In this document: in pieces, positions 23,001-35,171 of the stretch
Position numbering within the stretch: the first letter of the stretch is position 1
How the letters are laid out: each line of letters begins with the position of its first letter
Origin: Dioscorea cayenensis subsp. rotundata
Lineage: Eukaryota; Streptophyta; Magnoliopsida; Dioscoreales; Dioscoreaceae
Assembly: GCF_009730915.1 (NCBI RefSeq)
Contig: NC_052477.1
Location: 28,778,420-28,842,419, forward strand
DNA length: 64,000 nt
Direction: 5' to 3'
Translations under genes and position numbers: made by a program
The notes under the pieces: model-generated
Database searches by the model: none
Told to the model about the DNA's origin: nothing
The model's input: only the letters and a program-made list of their open reading frames with translations

Positions 23001-25403
23001 TGCTGGATTCCTGGCAAGAAGCTTTTGGAGGACCTGGAGGAAAATACCCACAATATTACTGGGCATATGCTGAGCTAAAGGTATGAGATTTGCTATCATT
23101 GTAAAAGGGCTACATTTTTTTATTTTTGTTTTTTTGTTATTTATTTTTTGTGCACACACATATATGAAATTGATTCTCTGTGATTGCTGACAAATAACTT
23201 AATAATGAAGTCAAGTGCTTGATGCTCTGGCAGTTTTTATGGTAGTTTATTCTTCAGTAGTAACTAATCAAATTAGTTCACGCACTGATCTGTTCTTGAA
23301 GAGGATTATCATTTACCACCGTGGGATTTCATAAAACTGTAATTTTCGAGCTTGAGGAATGAAGATGGGTGCTTGTTTGAAACCAATCTTGTCCATCTGA
23401 TTTTGCTACAAGTGTGTTTATCAGTGATTTTATTGGGAGTTTTTTTGTAGAGATCTGGTGTTGCTTTTCCTCCACGCTCTGCTGACTCTGCTCTAATATT
23501 TACACCCCCTGGCGGACATCCAATATCAATCCCTGGACATCCTCAAGCAAATTATGGAATGCCCAACAATTCTTCAGTAAGGCTTGATGAAGCAATGGCG
23601 TCAGAGATGGCAAATTTGAGGTGAAACATTGGCCCATTTTAAGCAATTTTGAATCAACTGTCTTTTGTAGTTCAAATTAGTTCAAGTTAATATTTGCACT
23701 TTCCCTTGCTTTACTTCTTCTGATTGGTTCTTATACTATCTTTTTCAGTTTGTCAGACTTGGATAGCATCCGGAGTGTTATGGCATTGTTAAGTGAGATG
23801 CTACGTGCTGTGGACCCAAATGATCGTGGGGTATGCTTCTTTGTTTTTTAGTACACATGTTTCCGCTGTTAAAATAGTTTTTAACTTCATATGGATTAAT
23901 TATTGGAAATACTTAATTGGTTGTTTCTCGCTCTTAAAACATGTTGCTTGAACACATAAATGTTCTTATGGTGTACGCTACTAAAGTTGCATATGCTATA
24001 ATTCATTAGGCTGTGAAAGATGAAGTGATCACTGACCTGGTCTCCCAATGCCGCTCCAACCAAAAGAAGCTCATGAAATTGGTGAATTCTACTGGGTAAG
24101 TGTGATTAATATGAGTGCTTTAACCTGAAGATTATAATATGATGTTATGTTCTGACTTTGATAAGTATTCGGCATCCAAATAAATTCAGGATTTATTATG
24201 AAATGTTGCTTCTAGTTCTGAATGATGTCTTGCATCTTGCTTAAATATCCGGACCATAACATGCATGACTTCTTGCACTTATTATATGTGCAGAGATGAG
24301 GAGCTTCTAGGACAAGGTCTTACATTGAATGATAGCCTACAAGCTGTGCTTGCAAAACACGATGCCATTGCCTCTGGTTCTCCCCTTCCATCTGAAGCAT
24401 CAGGACATCTTTCTGGGCCTAGCACACCTGCTGCTCCTGTCCCTGCCCCCGCCCCCTCCCCCACCAATGCAGTAGCAAACCAGTATGAAGACGAGGATGA
24501 AGACGATGATGAATTTGCTCAATTAGCTCGCAGGTCTTCAAATGCTCTTCACCCACTTGCGATTCTTTTGAAAGATAATTTTCTTTGTGGAAAAATCTTC
24601 TTGTTTCTTGTTACAGGAACTCAAAATTTAAAGCAGCAACTTCTGAGAACGAGCATTCTGAAGCTGCCGAACAGCAGGGTTCAAAAAACATCAGTGAGGG
24701 ATCAATCATCACCACAATGTCAGCCACTACAGAAGCATCATCCTCGGTGGCAAGCAATGAACTAGCCTTATCCTTGCCTGATCCTCCTGCTCCTGTTAGG
24801 ACAACGAAAGAGCAAGACATGATAGATCTTCTGAGTATCACGTTGTCGACAAATCCTTCCCCGCCTCACACTCCTTTGACCCCTCCTATTACTTCTAATC
24901 AGAGCGGATCTCCATTATCAGCTTCCCCCACTGGACAAAGTTACCCTTACAATGCTCAGGCCTTCACCGGTAATCTGCCTTACAACAGCTATGCTGTGCC
25001 GTGGGCTCAATCTGCACCAACTTATCCTCAGGCTCAATACTCATCAAGTTACCCACCACCACCATGGGCTAATTCAAGCCCCAACCCTTTCACATCAACT
25101 GGCTACCAAGTTCCCACGGCTCCAGCAAATACTGCAGCAACCCCTTATATAATGCCAAGACAGGACGCAAGTTCCTTTGGTTCAAGAATTGGCAACGCAC
25201 CAGCTACAGCTGACAAAATTTCGCATGCGAATGCCAACCCAAGGCAGGCTGCATCAAGCAGTTCTAAACCCTACGTGCCTTCATACAGACTATTTGAAGA
25301 TCTGATCGAATTGAGAAATGCAGATGGTAGTCTTAAGGTGAGTGGCGCTTCAGCCAATATGTCAAGCACAACCAACCAAAGTATGATCGGCAGACGGAAA
25401 TAA
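20011..25403 (+). CDS. TOM1-like protein (VHS-GAT ubiquitin-sorting adaptor)
   Basis: Nine exons: 20011-20162, 21540-21618, 22033-22131, 22967-23080, 23451-23620, 23749-23830, 24010-24095, 24294-24533, 24617-25403. All introns have GT-AG borders and the frame closes over 1809 bases (602 residues, TAA). The VHS domain (about residues 20-150) reads [64 protein letters not shown] and YYWAYAELK. The GAT domain (about 190-290) includes [33 protein letters not shown] and [13 protein letters not shown]. The C-terminal half is low complexity: an acidic run ([11 protein letters not shown]), a clathrin-box-like DMIDLLSI near residue 410, and Pro/Ser/Tyr-rich sequence. Plant TOM1-like (TOL) proteins act as ESCRT-0-type adaptors that bind ubiquitinated plasma-membrane cargo and carry it towards the vacuole. 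The length and long tail resemble the TOL6/TOL9 type more than the short TOLs. The predicted protein is intact. Confidence 0.95.
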
Positions 25404-25722
25404 GACTGGTTTTCATGAAATTATTGGATTACTATCTGCCGGGTGAGTGGAGCTCCCCGCAAACTAATTCATATATGTGGAAGTGCTTATATTTATACTA
25501 CAGCTTCTGCAGGCATAAGTAATGAAACACAAAACACATCTGTAAGTTTGTATTACAAGATTGAGGTGTGTGGCCTCGGTGATGTCGTAACTTGTTGATT
25601 GCCATCATACTGTAAGCAATCATTCAAGACATGTTTGTCACCTGTGTTCAGGGGGAATGAATTGTCTGCCTTATTTATAGATTCATAATAACGTTATATA
25701 AAGACATGAGACCATTGTTAGA
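25404..25722. other. Convergent 3' ends of TOM1-like and NPF-1 genes
   Basis: Only 319 bases separate the TOM1-like stop codon (plus) from the NPF-1 stop codon (minus), so the two 3' UTRs probably meet or overlap here. No other feature is seen. Confidence 0.6.
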
Positions 25723-27717
25723 TCAAAAAGAGGCTTCTTTATTATTATCAATGTCTCCAGGTTGTTCAGAGCTCTGTTCTACTTGGCTCTGGCGTTTGTA
25801 GAGCTTAGCACACAAGATGAAGTATCCGTAGTTGATGGCCGCTAACGCCGCCAGCAACCAGTACACGTTGTCAACCCTTGCACTGTTGATATTGTTTGGT
25901 AGCCATGTGGTGGTTCGTCGAATGAGGTTGATCACCGCGGTGCTGATATAGAATCCTGTGGCAATGATCAGCGCAATCAGCCCTGTTGCTGTGCTCTTCA
26001 ATGACTTGGGGAACTCCTGGTAGTAGAATGCTATTTGTCCAGGGAAGTGGAAGGCTTCTCCCAGTCCGGTGAGTGCAAAGGGTAGCACCAGCCACAATAC
26101 TGGCATTGGCACCGTCCACAGAGGGTCACCGGTAGCATGGTGAGCTCTTACTATATCAGCTCTTCTTTTCTCAACCATCCCTGATGCCATCATACTTACC
26201 ACGTTAAGCAGGCAACCAATGCCGATACGCTGGAGCGGTGTCGGATTGAGGCCAGCTAGCTTTTGCAATGCAGGGTAGATTATGCGATCGAGGAGGGACA
26301 GTGCGACAGCATTGGCAGCAAGGGCGATGACTATCAGTGATGCAGGGTGGGATGGAGAATCTGGCGCTGAGTCTGCGGTTCATGGTAAGACCCTGAAGGA
26401 TTGAGAGGTTCATCTGGATGGCAATGCACACGGTAATGAAGATGGTGGAAGTCCACAATGGTATGATTTTGATCAAAGTCTTGAGATCTTCCACTTGTTG
26501 TACTGTACAGAGTCTCCATTTCTTCGCAACAGAGCCATCGGCATTGCCATCCCTTTCAGTGACCAATGCAGCTTTGTTCAAGAAGCTGCAAAGTAGTCAG
26601 AGGTATGAATGTATAAACATGAGTTTCTCATCCTATCAATTTAAGTTTTTACTCCATCATACCTGAAGAAATTTGTAGGAAGCGCAGGTGAAACCGGATG
26701 CGCACTATTGCTTTTTGCCTGATAATATGCAGAGCTGTCTTTGGCTGGGGCTAGCTTCCTCTTCTTCAATGCCGCGATGACAACTTGAGCCATGCTGGTG
26801 AATGGACTGCCCTTTATCCTGGTCTGCCGGTAGTATCGGGAGCCAAGAAGAAGAGTGGCCACAGCCACGGCACTCGCTGCTGTGCATATGCTGAATCCCA
26901 TAGTCCAACTCACACTGTCTTCAATGTAGACGATCACGGTCGCTCCAATGATTGAGGAGATTGAGAGCAACACCAGATACCAGTTAAAGAACACATTCTG
27001 ATCCCGGGGTTCATCGAACTGGTTAGCCCCCATTGCCATACTGTTAAACCGTGTTCCTCCCGTGCCTATTGACATCAATGCGACGGCCCCATAGAGAACA
27101 GCCAGCTGCCCTGATGATGCCGGCTTGCAGTCGCTCCCTCCAGGAGCACATCGTGGCGGCTGGAGCCCAGGTACGGTGGCTGTCAGCGTGAACATGATCA
27201 TCGACTGCAATTACAAACAATTATATCATATTAAAAAACACAAAAACAAATGAAACATAAAATGCCTGATCAGTGATATAATTACAATGAGTGAGATGAT
27301 GGAAGAGTAAACGACGACACGGTAAGAGCCGAAGTAAGAGTCAGAGAGTATGGCACCGAAGAGTGGGGCGACGCTGGTGCAGCCATTGATGATGCCGGAG
27401 ATTTGAGCAGCATCAATAGGCTTGACGTTGAAGTGCTGGATGAGGTACACTATGATGTTGTTCACCGCACCACTGAGCGCAATTGATAACCAAAAGATGT
27501 TCCCTGTGTTTAGTGTATTTAGTAGTGATCAATAAGGTTTATGAATGGCATACATGCATGCATGGATTGATGTATAGAAAGGTTGAGAAAGAGAGAAACC
27601 TGAGATGAAGGGGAAGGTGATCCAGCCACCACGTTTGCCTTGGAGTTGAGATTCACCGTCGTGGATTGCAACCTCTTCTTCTCCCTCTTCCTCCATTTCT
27701 TCTCTTGGTGGAATCAT
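25723..27717 (-). CDS. NRT1/PTR family transporter NPF-1 (NPF2-like), one-base frameshift
   Basis: Four exons: 27717-27600, 27503-27286, 27204-26663, 26585-25723, with phases equal to those of the two other NPF genes here. Exon 1 carries GKRGGWITFPFIS; exon 2 DAAQISGIINGCTSVAPLFG and AILSDSYFGSYR; exon 3 GTGGTRFNSMAMGANQFDEP, FFNWYLVLLS and YIEDSVSWTMGF; exon 4 WRLCTVQQVEDLKTLIKIIP, GEAFHFPGQIAFYYQEFP and DNVYWLLAALAAINYGYF. These are signatures of the plant NPF (PTR2) branch of the major facilitator superfamily, about 12 membrane helices; order and sequence best fit subfamily NPF2. NPF2 members move nitrate, chloride, glucosinolates or hormones, and the substrate cannot be read from sequence. 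The ExxE[K/R] proton-coupling motif is absent. Exon 4 has one extra base in a CCC run (plus positions 26345-26347), breaking the frame in the middle of helix 8 or so. Translation could start at either of two in-frame Met codons (27717 or 27693); a more upstream ATG at 27801 would add a low-complexity leader and is less likely. Confidence 0.88.
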
Positions 27718-28032
27718 GGAGGAGGGAGAAAGAAAGAGAGAGAGAGAGAGACTTGAAAGGTGAAACAATGGAGGGAGACAGAGGAGACAGAGGGAGGACA
27801 TTTAGTTACATTTCAAGAGGTTGAATTGTTCTTAGGAGACCGTCTTTGTCGGAACACTTAGAAAATAGAATTACTATTTATTGTTACAAGCCCACATGTT
27901 TTTACCACACATTAATACAATAAAACAGGGGAAGAAAACAAAACAAAAGAAAACGAGGAGCATCTCACAACCACAAGAACTGAAAGTCCAATACTGCAAT
28001 TCAGAGTTTCCAACAACTGCATATATGCACTG
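27718..28032. other. Spacer between tandem NPF genes
   Basis: Promoter and 5' UTR side of NPF-1 and the 3' flank of NPF-2, both minus strand. A GA-rich run at about 27731-27752 (CT repeat on the coding strand) sits directly upstream of the NPF-1 start, as often seen in plant 5' UTRs. No separate gene is visible. Confidence 0.5.
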
Positions 28033-30675
28033 TTATGTAACTCTCTTGTTCTTATAAAGCTTAGCACACAAAATATAGTAAGCAAAGTTGATACTAGCCA
28101 TCACTGTCAACAACCAATAGACATTCTCTAATCTGGATGAGTTCAAGTTATCTGGCAGCCAACTGGTGGTTTGCCGGACCACCGCCACCAGCCCTGTGCT
28201 GGTATAATACCCTATAGACAAAATGAGGGCAATTATCCCGGTTGCAGTGCTTTTCAAAGATTCAGGAAACTCCTGGTAGTAAAATGCTATCTGTCCCGGA
28301 AAATGAAAGGCATCTCCGAAGCCGGTGAACACATAAGGCAGCACAAGCCAAAATGCCGACATTGGCGCAATCCAGTTAGGTTGGTTTTCAGCTTGGTGTT
28401 CATGAACAATGATTGAACGCCGGTGCTCGACGAGAGCGGAGGCAGCCATGGCGGCGATGTTGAAAACTTGGCCAATGCCGACACGTTGGAGGGACGTGGG
28501 AGTATAAGAGGTGAGACGGTGACAGAGAGGATAGATGACACGGTCAAGAATGAAGAGAGTGAGGCAAGTGGCGATGAAGGTGGTGACGGAAAAGGAACCG
28601 GCGGGGACAGAGAAATGGGCGCCAAGGGAACGATCCATGTTTAGAGCTTGGAGGATGGAGAAGCTGGTTTGCGTGGCGATGCAGACACTGATGAAGATGG
28701 TGGAGGTCCAGAGTGGAACAATGCGGATTAGTGTTTTTAGATCCTCTACTTCTTCAACAGTGCACAAGCTCCATGGCCGGGCTATGCTGCCGTCTATGGC
28801 TACGTCCCCTTCTTGTATCACCGCAGCTCTGTTCATGCACCTGCATGCATGCGTAGATTCATGCTTTGAAATTCAGTTGACTAAAATTTAATCAACGAGG
28901 AACTTTACATATATCTATATTTGGATATATATATCTCTAGAAAGGCAAAACATGAGTGATCGGATTATGATAAATAGTAATATTGTGTGTTGCACTGTTT
29001 TACTGTTTATTAATGTTGAGGTTGGATTGAAATCCAATGACGTTCATAAAAAAATGATTCCTTGATTTATTTGATTTTTAATGCATAATAAATGTGTACT
29101 TGATTTATGTGGATATTTGGATAATGATAAGAGTAATGTGGAAGAAAATTTATATAACTAACCATAAATAGTTCTCACTTGTTAGTGTATAAATGGATTT
29201 ATATATTTCTATAAGATTTTTTGTTGTGCCTATATATATTTTTTTGTATATTTGTATATGTATATATTACTTCCATTAGAAGGCTGTGGTGGGGGCTCAT
29301 GATGGAAAAACTTGACATCTCAGTAGACAGTGATGGTCCATTCCCACAAACAGAGATGAGTTGCTATAATTGGAGATTATCATGCACGACCTCCCCACCA
29401 CCATCATGTATGAGTCATAAGGCACTTACCATTCTTTTATTAATAAAAACTAGTTCTCTATGGTAACATGTTGAACAATGGTGCAAAACCTATATACATC
29501 TAGAATTAAAAGCTCATGTTAATTTATCAACCTTTGCCAAACCTCTATATTTTACTTAATTTTTTAAATTATACTTAAAGATGTCATCTGTCCACAAATC
29601 AAGAAATCTCAATGGTATTTTAAGAAGAAACCAAGATAACAATAATCTCGCCTGAAAGTTTGAGAAGGTGGTTGATCAGCTTTCTCCGATGGCCGGTGGT
29701 AGTAAGTCACCGTCTCTGTCTCCGCGGGCAATGCAAGCTTTCTCTTCCTAATCCCAGCCACAATGACACGTACAATTGCCGTAAATGGGTTTCTCTTTCG
29801 TCCCCGGCCGACGATAATACTTCACTCCAAGAAGCATAAACAGAACAGCCAGCGCATTCACTGCTGAACAAATCCCATATCCAAGCTCCCAGCTGATGCT
29901 ATCTTCAATGTAGATAATAACAGTATTTCCAATGACCCCTCCCATGTAGAAAACTATAAAATACCAATTGAAGAAGACGCTTTGGTCATCCACATTGCTC
30001 AACTGGTCAGCTCCCATGGTCATTGTGTTGAACCGTGCGCCACCAGTCCCCACAATAAGCAAGGCTAAGGCTGTGTATAAAAGTGCTAGTTGGCCACTGC
30101 TCGCCGCAGTGTGCGAGTTTGTTGGTCTAAATGCTTTGATTCCGGCTGTGAGTGTGAGTAAGATCATACTCTATATGTTTACACAAACAAACAAACAAAG
30201 AAGAATAATTAGAGCATTTGGGGATGAAATATATATATATATATATATATATGAGGCTGTGTAGTCTAATAATGTCTGTAGGTTCAAAATTTAGCACGAC
30301 CTTGTGGACCGTTGGATTTCAATCCAACAATTTTGAGATATGAATAAATAGTAATCACTTGTTATAAATAATAGTTCAATTTTTTTTAGTACTGTAACTC
30401 AACAAAACACAATTATTCAAATCTATTTCTATAGTTGCAGAAATCCTTTATATATATATATTAAAAAAAGAAATGTTTTTGAAACGCAAGAATTTTTAAA
30501 ATTTACTAAAACCGTAGTAGGAACTATATGCCCTTTTATGATGTGTATTTTTTATACATAACATTTTTAAAATATTGACCATCACATATAGGATTTGGTC
30601 ATCTGCTTTTAATTAAATACCAACGTACCAACAACCTTATTGTATGATGATTTTGTAATATATGTATACACAATA

Positions 30676-30712
<37 letters not shown>

Positions 30713-31581
30713 TAGATCTATGGGAAAGAGATTGAGTAGTTGTGTTTGTTCTGTTTATTTTTTTTTAATAAATTTGATGATTAATTTAAAAAAAAACCAA
30801 GATTAGGGATTTGAATTTATGATCTTTACTATTCTCGATTGGATCATAAAAAAACAAAAAAAGCTTTTTAGGAATAAGACTTTATGCCTAAACATTAGCT
30901 AGAGATATAGTCTGTGATATTTTTTTTTCCGCCTAGCTGTTAAGGGAGTAAGGGGTGTGTATGGCCTCAGCTATAGCTTATGAGAGAACTCAAGCGCCAG
31001 TTGGCCTAAAGTCTAGTGGTAATTATTATGATATATATATTGAAATACCGAACTTATTTTGACCATAAAACGTACAAAGTCCACCTTTATAAAAAATATA
31101 AATAAAATAAATAAATTAAACCGTACAAAGAGAGACGCTACTGTAGAGAAGGTGATGACGGGGAGGCAGCCGAAGAAGGAGTCGGAGATGATGGCGCCGA
31201 GCAAAGGAGAGAAGCTGGAGAAGCCAGTGATGATATTGAAGAGCTGAGCTGCGTCTATGCTCTTGAAGTTGTAGTATTTTATCAGATATACTATGAAGTT
31301 CCCCATGGCTCCACTGAATATCAATGACATCCCAAATACATTCCCTTGCAATCAAATTATAATACAAATATAATTAATATCAGAAGAATATATATATAGT
31401 TTCATTTAAGCTTCCAATTTAATTGAATATATATAGAGAAAATTAACTATATATATATATCTATAGATGTACCTATGATGAAGGGAAATGTGATCCAACC
31501 TCCTTGTTTTGGAGTTGTTTGTGATTCATGATCATGAGCAACATCTGATTGAGACTGATCATCTTGTTCCTTGCTAGCCAT
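28033..31581 (-). CDS. NRT1/PTR family transporter NPF-2 (NPF2-like), one-base frameshift and GC splice donor
   Basis: Four exons: 31581-31473, 31344-31127, 30170-29652, 28840-28033. Exon 1 encodes MASKEQDDQSQSD to KQGGWITFPFII; exon 2 GNVFGMSLIFSGAMGNFIVY to FGCLPVITFSTVASLF; exon 3 LTLTAGIKAFRP, GTGGARFNTMTMGADQLSN and YIEDSISWELGYGICSAV; exon 4 CMNRAAVIQEGDVAIDGSIA, WSLCTVEEVEDLKTLIRIVP, HFPGQIAFYYQEFPESLKST and the closing KLYKNKRVT. It is a multi-pass transporter with the same layout as NPF-1 and NPF-3, and close to NPF-3 (both have HAA/VAHDHES near the N-terminus). Exon 3 has one extra base in a four-base homopolymer (plus CCCC, 29802-29805); removing it would bring back the reading frame that matches NPF-3. 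The donor of intron 3 is TTTCAG|GCGAGA instead of the GTATG seen at the same site in NPF-1 and NPF-3. Without the extra base the product is about 550 residues. ExxE[K/R] is absent. Confidence 0.88.
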
Positions 31582-31864
31582 TCACAACAACTTGTTTTAG
31601 GGTGGAAGAGGATGACAAGATTCAGAACTGGAGTAGTAGAAATCAATGGAAGCATTTGAAACTTTAAAAGCCACAGAAAAAGTTTGAATTAGTGTTATAG
31701 AAAAATGATAAGACAATGATAGCGCAACGCACATGAGGACATCTTGATAGTGATAATTAGAATGCAATGAAGTCAATATGAAAAGAATTGTGACAAAAAA
31801 TATATATAAAGAAATTAATATGAGCCTGAAATTCACACCAACCCCCAAGATTGATCACATAGGA
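31582..31864. promoter_or_regulatory. Proximal promoter side of NPF-2
   Basis: AT-rich flank upstream of the minus-strand NPF-2 start. No clear TATA box stands out near the ATG. The next unit upstream is the tandem repeat array interrupted by the LINE. Confidence 0.3.
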
Positions 31865-32346
31865 GAGACTTGAAAATGATTTTATAATTGGCTTCTTAGC
31901 CTAACTTGTATCTTTTATATTGAAATATCATTTTTTTAAGGAATCAGTACAATTATTTATTGTAAATTGAATTTTGAACTCCCAATGAGATGCATTAACT
32001 TACAGATTTTTTTGTAAAAATAAAAATTAAAAATCAGATTGATCGTACAAGAGATACTAATTAACTTGTAAAGAGATTTGATTGAATACTTCACATAACT
32101 TGTATCCCTTATTGAACTACTATTCTTAATTACTTAATAAAATTATTTAATATAAATTAACCTTAGATCCTAATGAAGTGCATAAACTTATATATTTGGT
32201 AGAAGAAAACAAAACAAAACAGATTGATCACCTGCAGAGATACAAATCGGAAAAATGGGTTTGATTGGCTTCTTGGCCTAGTTTGTATAACTTGTTGAAA
32301 TACTAGTTAACTAATTAATAAAAATTGTTTACTGTAAATTTACTTT
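31865..32346. repeat. Diverged tandem repeats, left part of a split array
   Basis: About three units of roughly 180-195 bases start with TTGATTGGCTTCTT(A/G)GCCTA or a variant (near 31885, 32078, 32258) and continue with AACTTGTATCCCTTATTGAA, then AATAAAATTATTTAATATAA, then AGATCCTAATGAAGTGCATA. The array resumes at 37446 on the other side of the LINE, showing it was one array before the insertion. Confidence 0.7.
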
Positions 32347-32557
32347 TTAAAAGTGGATAAACCATTTCAAATTAAAATAAGAAGGTACAAGAGACACCAA
32401 CCACTAGATGTGGTAAAATACGACAAAAGTGGAACAACAAAATGGGCAACAGCCCTCAAAGCACTAACACCTCAGAACCTAGTCAGTGCCTAGAACATGC
32501 GTCTCCTCAGAGGTCCAAGTCTCGCCAAAGTCCTGAACACGAGGACCAAAATAAACT

Positions 32558-33001
32558 CTAGACTTCTTCTAACAATGCTGATGTCATCTTCCATCTTTGC
32601 TCTAGGACCCTCTGCGAAAGAAGATCACTAAGATACAAGCATATTTTCACTATGAGACAATGAGCAAGCAAAACATTGGTATTGAAAATACAATCATTTT
32701 TAGCAAGCCAGATATTCCAAATTATTGCTTTTGCAACTAAGTCTCCAAAAGCCCTTCTATTATGATGCATACATGTTCGCCACCGGCCCCAAAGATCCTC
32801 AAGTGAATACGGTGTCGAGGGTAGCTGCAGAATTCTAGCAAAGTAATCCCATAATTGTTTTGCAACAACACAGTGAATGAACAAGTGGTCAGTCGACTCA
32901 GGACCGTCGTGACACAAGACACAGGTATTTGTAGGCAACTTGTTACATCTTCTTCTAGCCAGATTTTCCAAAGTCAGGATTTGTTTTTCCACGCAAGCCA
33001 A
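32558..33001 (-). pseudogene. LINE zf-RVT (zinc-binding, RT-associated) segment
   Basis: A 147-residue frame with NLARRRCNKLPTNTCVLCHD and STDHLFIHCVVAKQLWDYFA, the Cys/His pattern of the zf-RVT domain that follows the reverse transcriptase in plant LINEs, and IIWNIWLAKNDCIFN near the end. It is part of the 32347-37445 element. Upstream RT segments lie in other frames. Confidence 0.85.
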
Positions 33002-33553
33002 TTGAAAAGGTTGATTTTTTTAGGACACCCATCACTCTAAAAGAAACGCGAAATTAGGCATCGGAGCCCCCCGTCAATTAAGAAATTATAAAAGGACTTC
33101 ACCGAGAAAATCCCATTCCCGTTACATCTCCACCATTTTTTATCCACCAACATACTTTCTAATGTCTGTATACACACACGAACCTGGCTGATCAATTCAT
33201 TACAGGTAAAAGGAAACTTGTCCAAAAGGTGGATAAGCTCTTGAACCGTACCATTAGGGCAGTGGCTGGCTTTGAACTCCTCAGACCACAAATTCATTGG
33301 AGCACAGCCATCTAGCCAACCATCTTTCCAAAAAAGTGTTTCCTTTCCCGTAACAACTTCGTGTGTAAAGCAGCTCCTAAGAGCCTGCAAGCAGGTCATG
33401 ACCCTTTTTCAAAAGAAGGAAATCCTATTAGCCTGATTATGCCACAACTTAGACCGAGATGAGCCATAGTTGAATTGAATAACCTTAGCACCATCCAAAT
33501 CAAGATCCGTCATGTATTTCTACCACCATTTCCCCAAAACTGGTTGATTGAAT

Positions 33554-34873
33554 TTAGGTAGATCCAGAATACCCTAATCCCCCCTGGTCCCGAGGTCTAC
33601 AAAGATATTTCCAACTAACCAAGCTGCAACCCGGGTGATCAATATCAGGTCTAGACCAAAGGAAATCCCTTCTAATGCGGCCGATGTCTTTGATGACCCA
33701 ACCCGATAAATGAAAAATGGACATCCAAAAAGTTGGGATAGCCGACAACACAGAGTTTACAAGAGTAAGTCGACCTCCTAAAGATATATGTTGCAATTTC
33801 TAGGACGCGAATCTACGCCCCACCTTGTGAATAATCCTTTCCCAATCTTGCCTACGTGGTCTTTTCCCTGAAATTGGGATGCCCAGGTAGGTGACATGTA
33901 GCAAACCTCTATTGCACTGCAGAGTCTCCGCCGCCGCCCAATCTGGGTGCTCACCAACTCTGCTCGAGTAAAGGCAAGTTTTAGAGTAATTTGTTTCAAG
34001 CCTTGTTATACCTTCAAATAAGTACAGAATCAGTTTGATAATCCTAAGATCCTCAAGTCCCCCAGACGTTAGAATTAACAGATCATCCGTGTAATGTAGA
34101 TTGCATTTACTTCCAAAATCCCCCAAAGGAACCCCGATTAAAATTTTAGAGTTTAGAGCGTGCATGGGAAAATATTGAGCTTCGGACATCGGTCACCAGA
34201 GCAAAATGTAGTGGTGACAGAGGATCACCTTGCCTCAGCCCTTTTTTATACCAAATGTACCTATTTAGAGTTTCCGTTAACAAGGATAGATGCTTTTGAT
34301 GAGATCAGAATACATTTAATCCAACCAACCCATCTTTCCCCAAAACCTCTTGCTTGCAGGAGATCAAGAAGGAAATCCCAATCCACTAGATCAAAAGCCT
34401 TGGCAAAATCCACTTTTAAAATATACCTCTATAGTGGCAATGTTATCAAGGATGCACCTCCCTTTCAAAAATGTTAATTGGTCTGAATCAACCAATGCAT
34501 TCATAATCGCACTAAGTCAAGTCGCTAAAATTTTTGATGAAATTTTTAACTTGGAGTTGATTAAACTGATGGGGCGGAAATCCCCAGGCGACTTCAGAGT
34601 CTCCACCTTGGGGATTAGAGCAATATTCGCCCAATTAATATGTTTTAAGTTTGTTTTCCCCTAATAGAAGTCTTCACAGAGTTGTATCAAGTCCGTTTTG
34701 ATTAACTCCCAAAATTGTCTGAAGAACTGCAAGGGGAAACCATCAGGACCCAGTGCCTTATCTTTGGCAAGGTCAAAGACAACAGACTTAACTTCCTCCA
34801 ACAAGAATGTTCTTTCCAACTGCAACAAGTCGACAAAATTTTTATTCGCAAGCAATTTTTGGAAATCAATCAA
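33554..34873 (-). pseudogene. LINE reverse transcriptase, frame-broken
   Basis: Segments in several minus-strand frames appear in the normal RT order. ALGPDGFPLQFFRQFWELIK (34873-34661) is the finger region; KVDFAKAFDLVDW (near 34380-34420) is motif A with its catalytic Asp; LHYTDDLLIL (about 34090, frame 34189-33800) is motif C, YxDD; SLGGRLTLVNSVLSAIPTFW (33796-33554) is the thumb. At least three frame changes and stops mean no active enzyme can be made. Confidence 0.85.
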
Positions 34874-35171
34874 GAAATGATTCGAACACTAAGAACCAAA
34901 TTGCTGTTGAAAGCGAGCAACAAACACCTTCCCAATCTCCTTAGGTTCCGTCACTGTGTCACTATTATGAGTGACACATGGTATGCAATTTTTGTTCTTA
35001 CGACCATTAGCCACCGCATAGAAAAAACTTGTATTATCGTCGTCCTCTTTCAACCACTGCATCCTAGAGTGCTGCTTCCAATATACTTCTTCTTGCTTAC
35101 GAATAAGAAATAACTTTGTCCTGATATTCTCCTCTTATTTGAACTCCGCGGCTAACAGAGGCCTGTTCTCC

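Noticed and set aside
24265-24765. 166-residue frame running through TOM1-like exon 8 and its intron
   Set aside because: It reads through a good donor at 24534; exon 8 joins exon 9 in frame and gives a normal protein.
27529-27801. Upstream in-frame ATG at 27801 extending NPF-1
   Set aside because: It would add a Leu/Ser-rich leader from a CT-repeat 5' UTR; NPF proteins start shortly before GGWITFPF.
28287-28891. Several antisense and shifted frames over NPF exon 4 on both strands
   Set aside because: They are GC-rich shadows of the NPF-2 coding exon, and the same shadows appear over the 48 kb and 56 kb copies.
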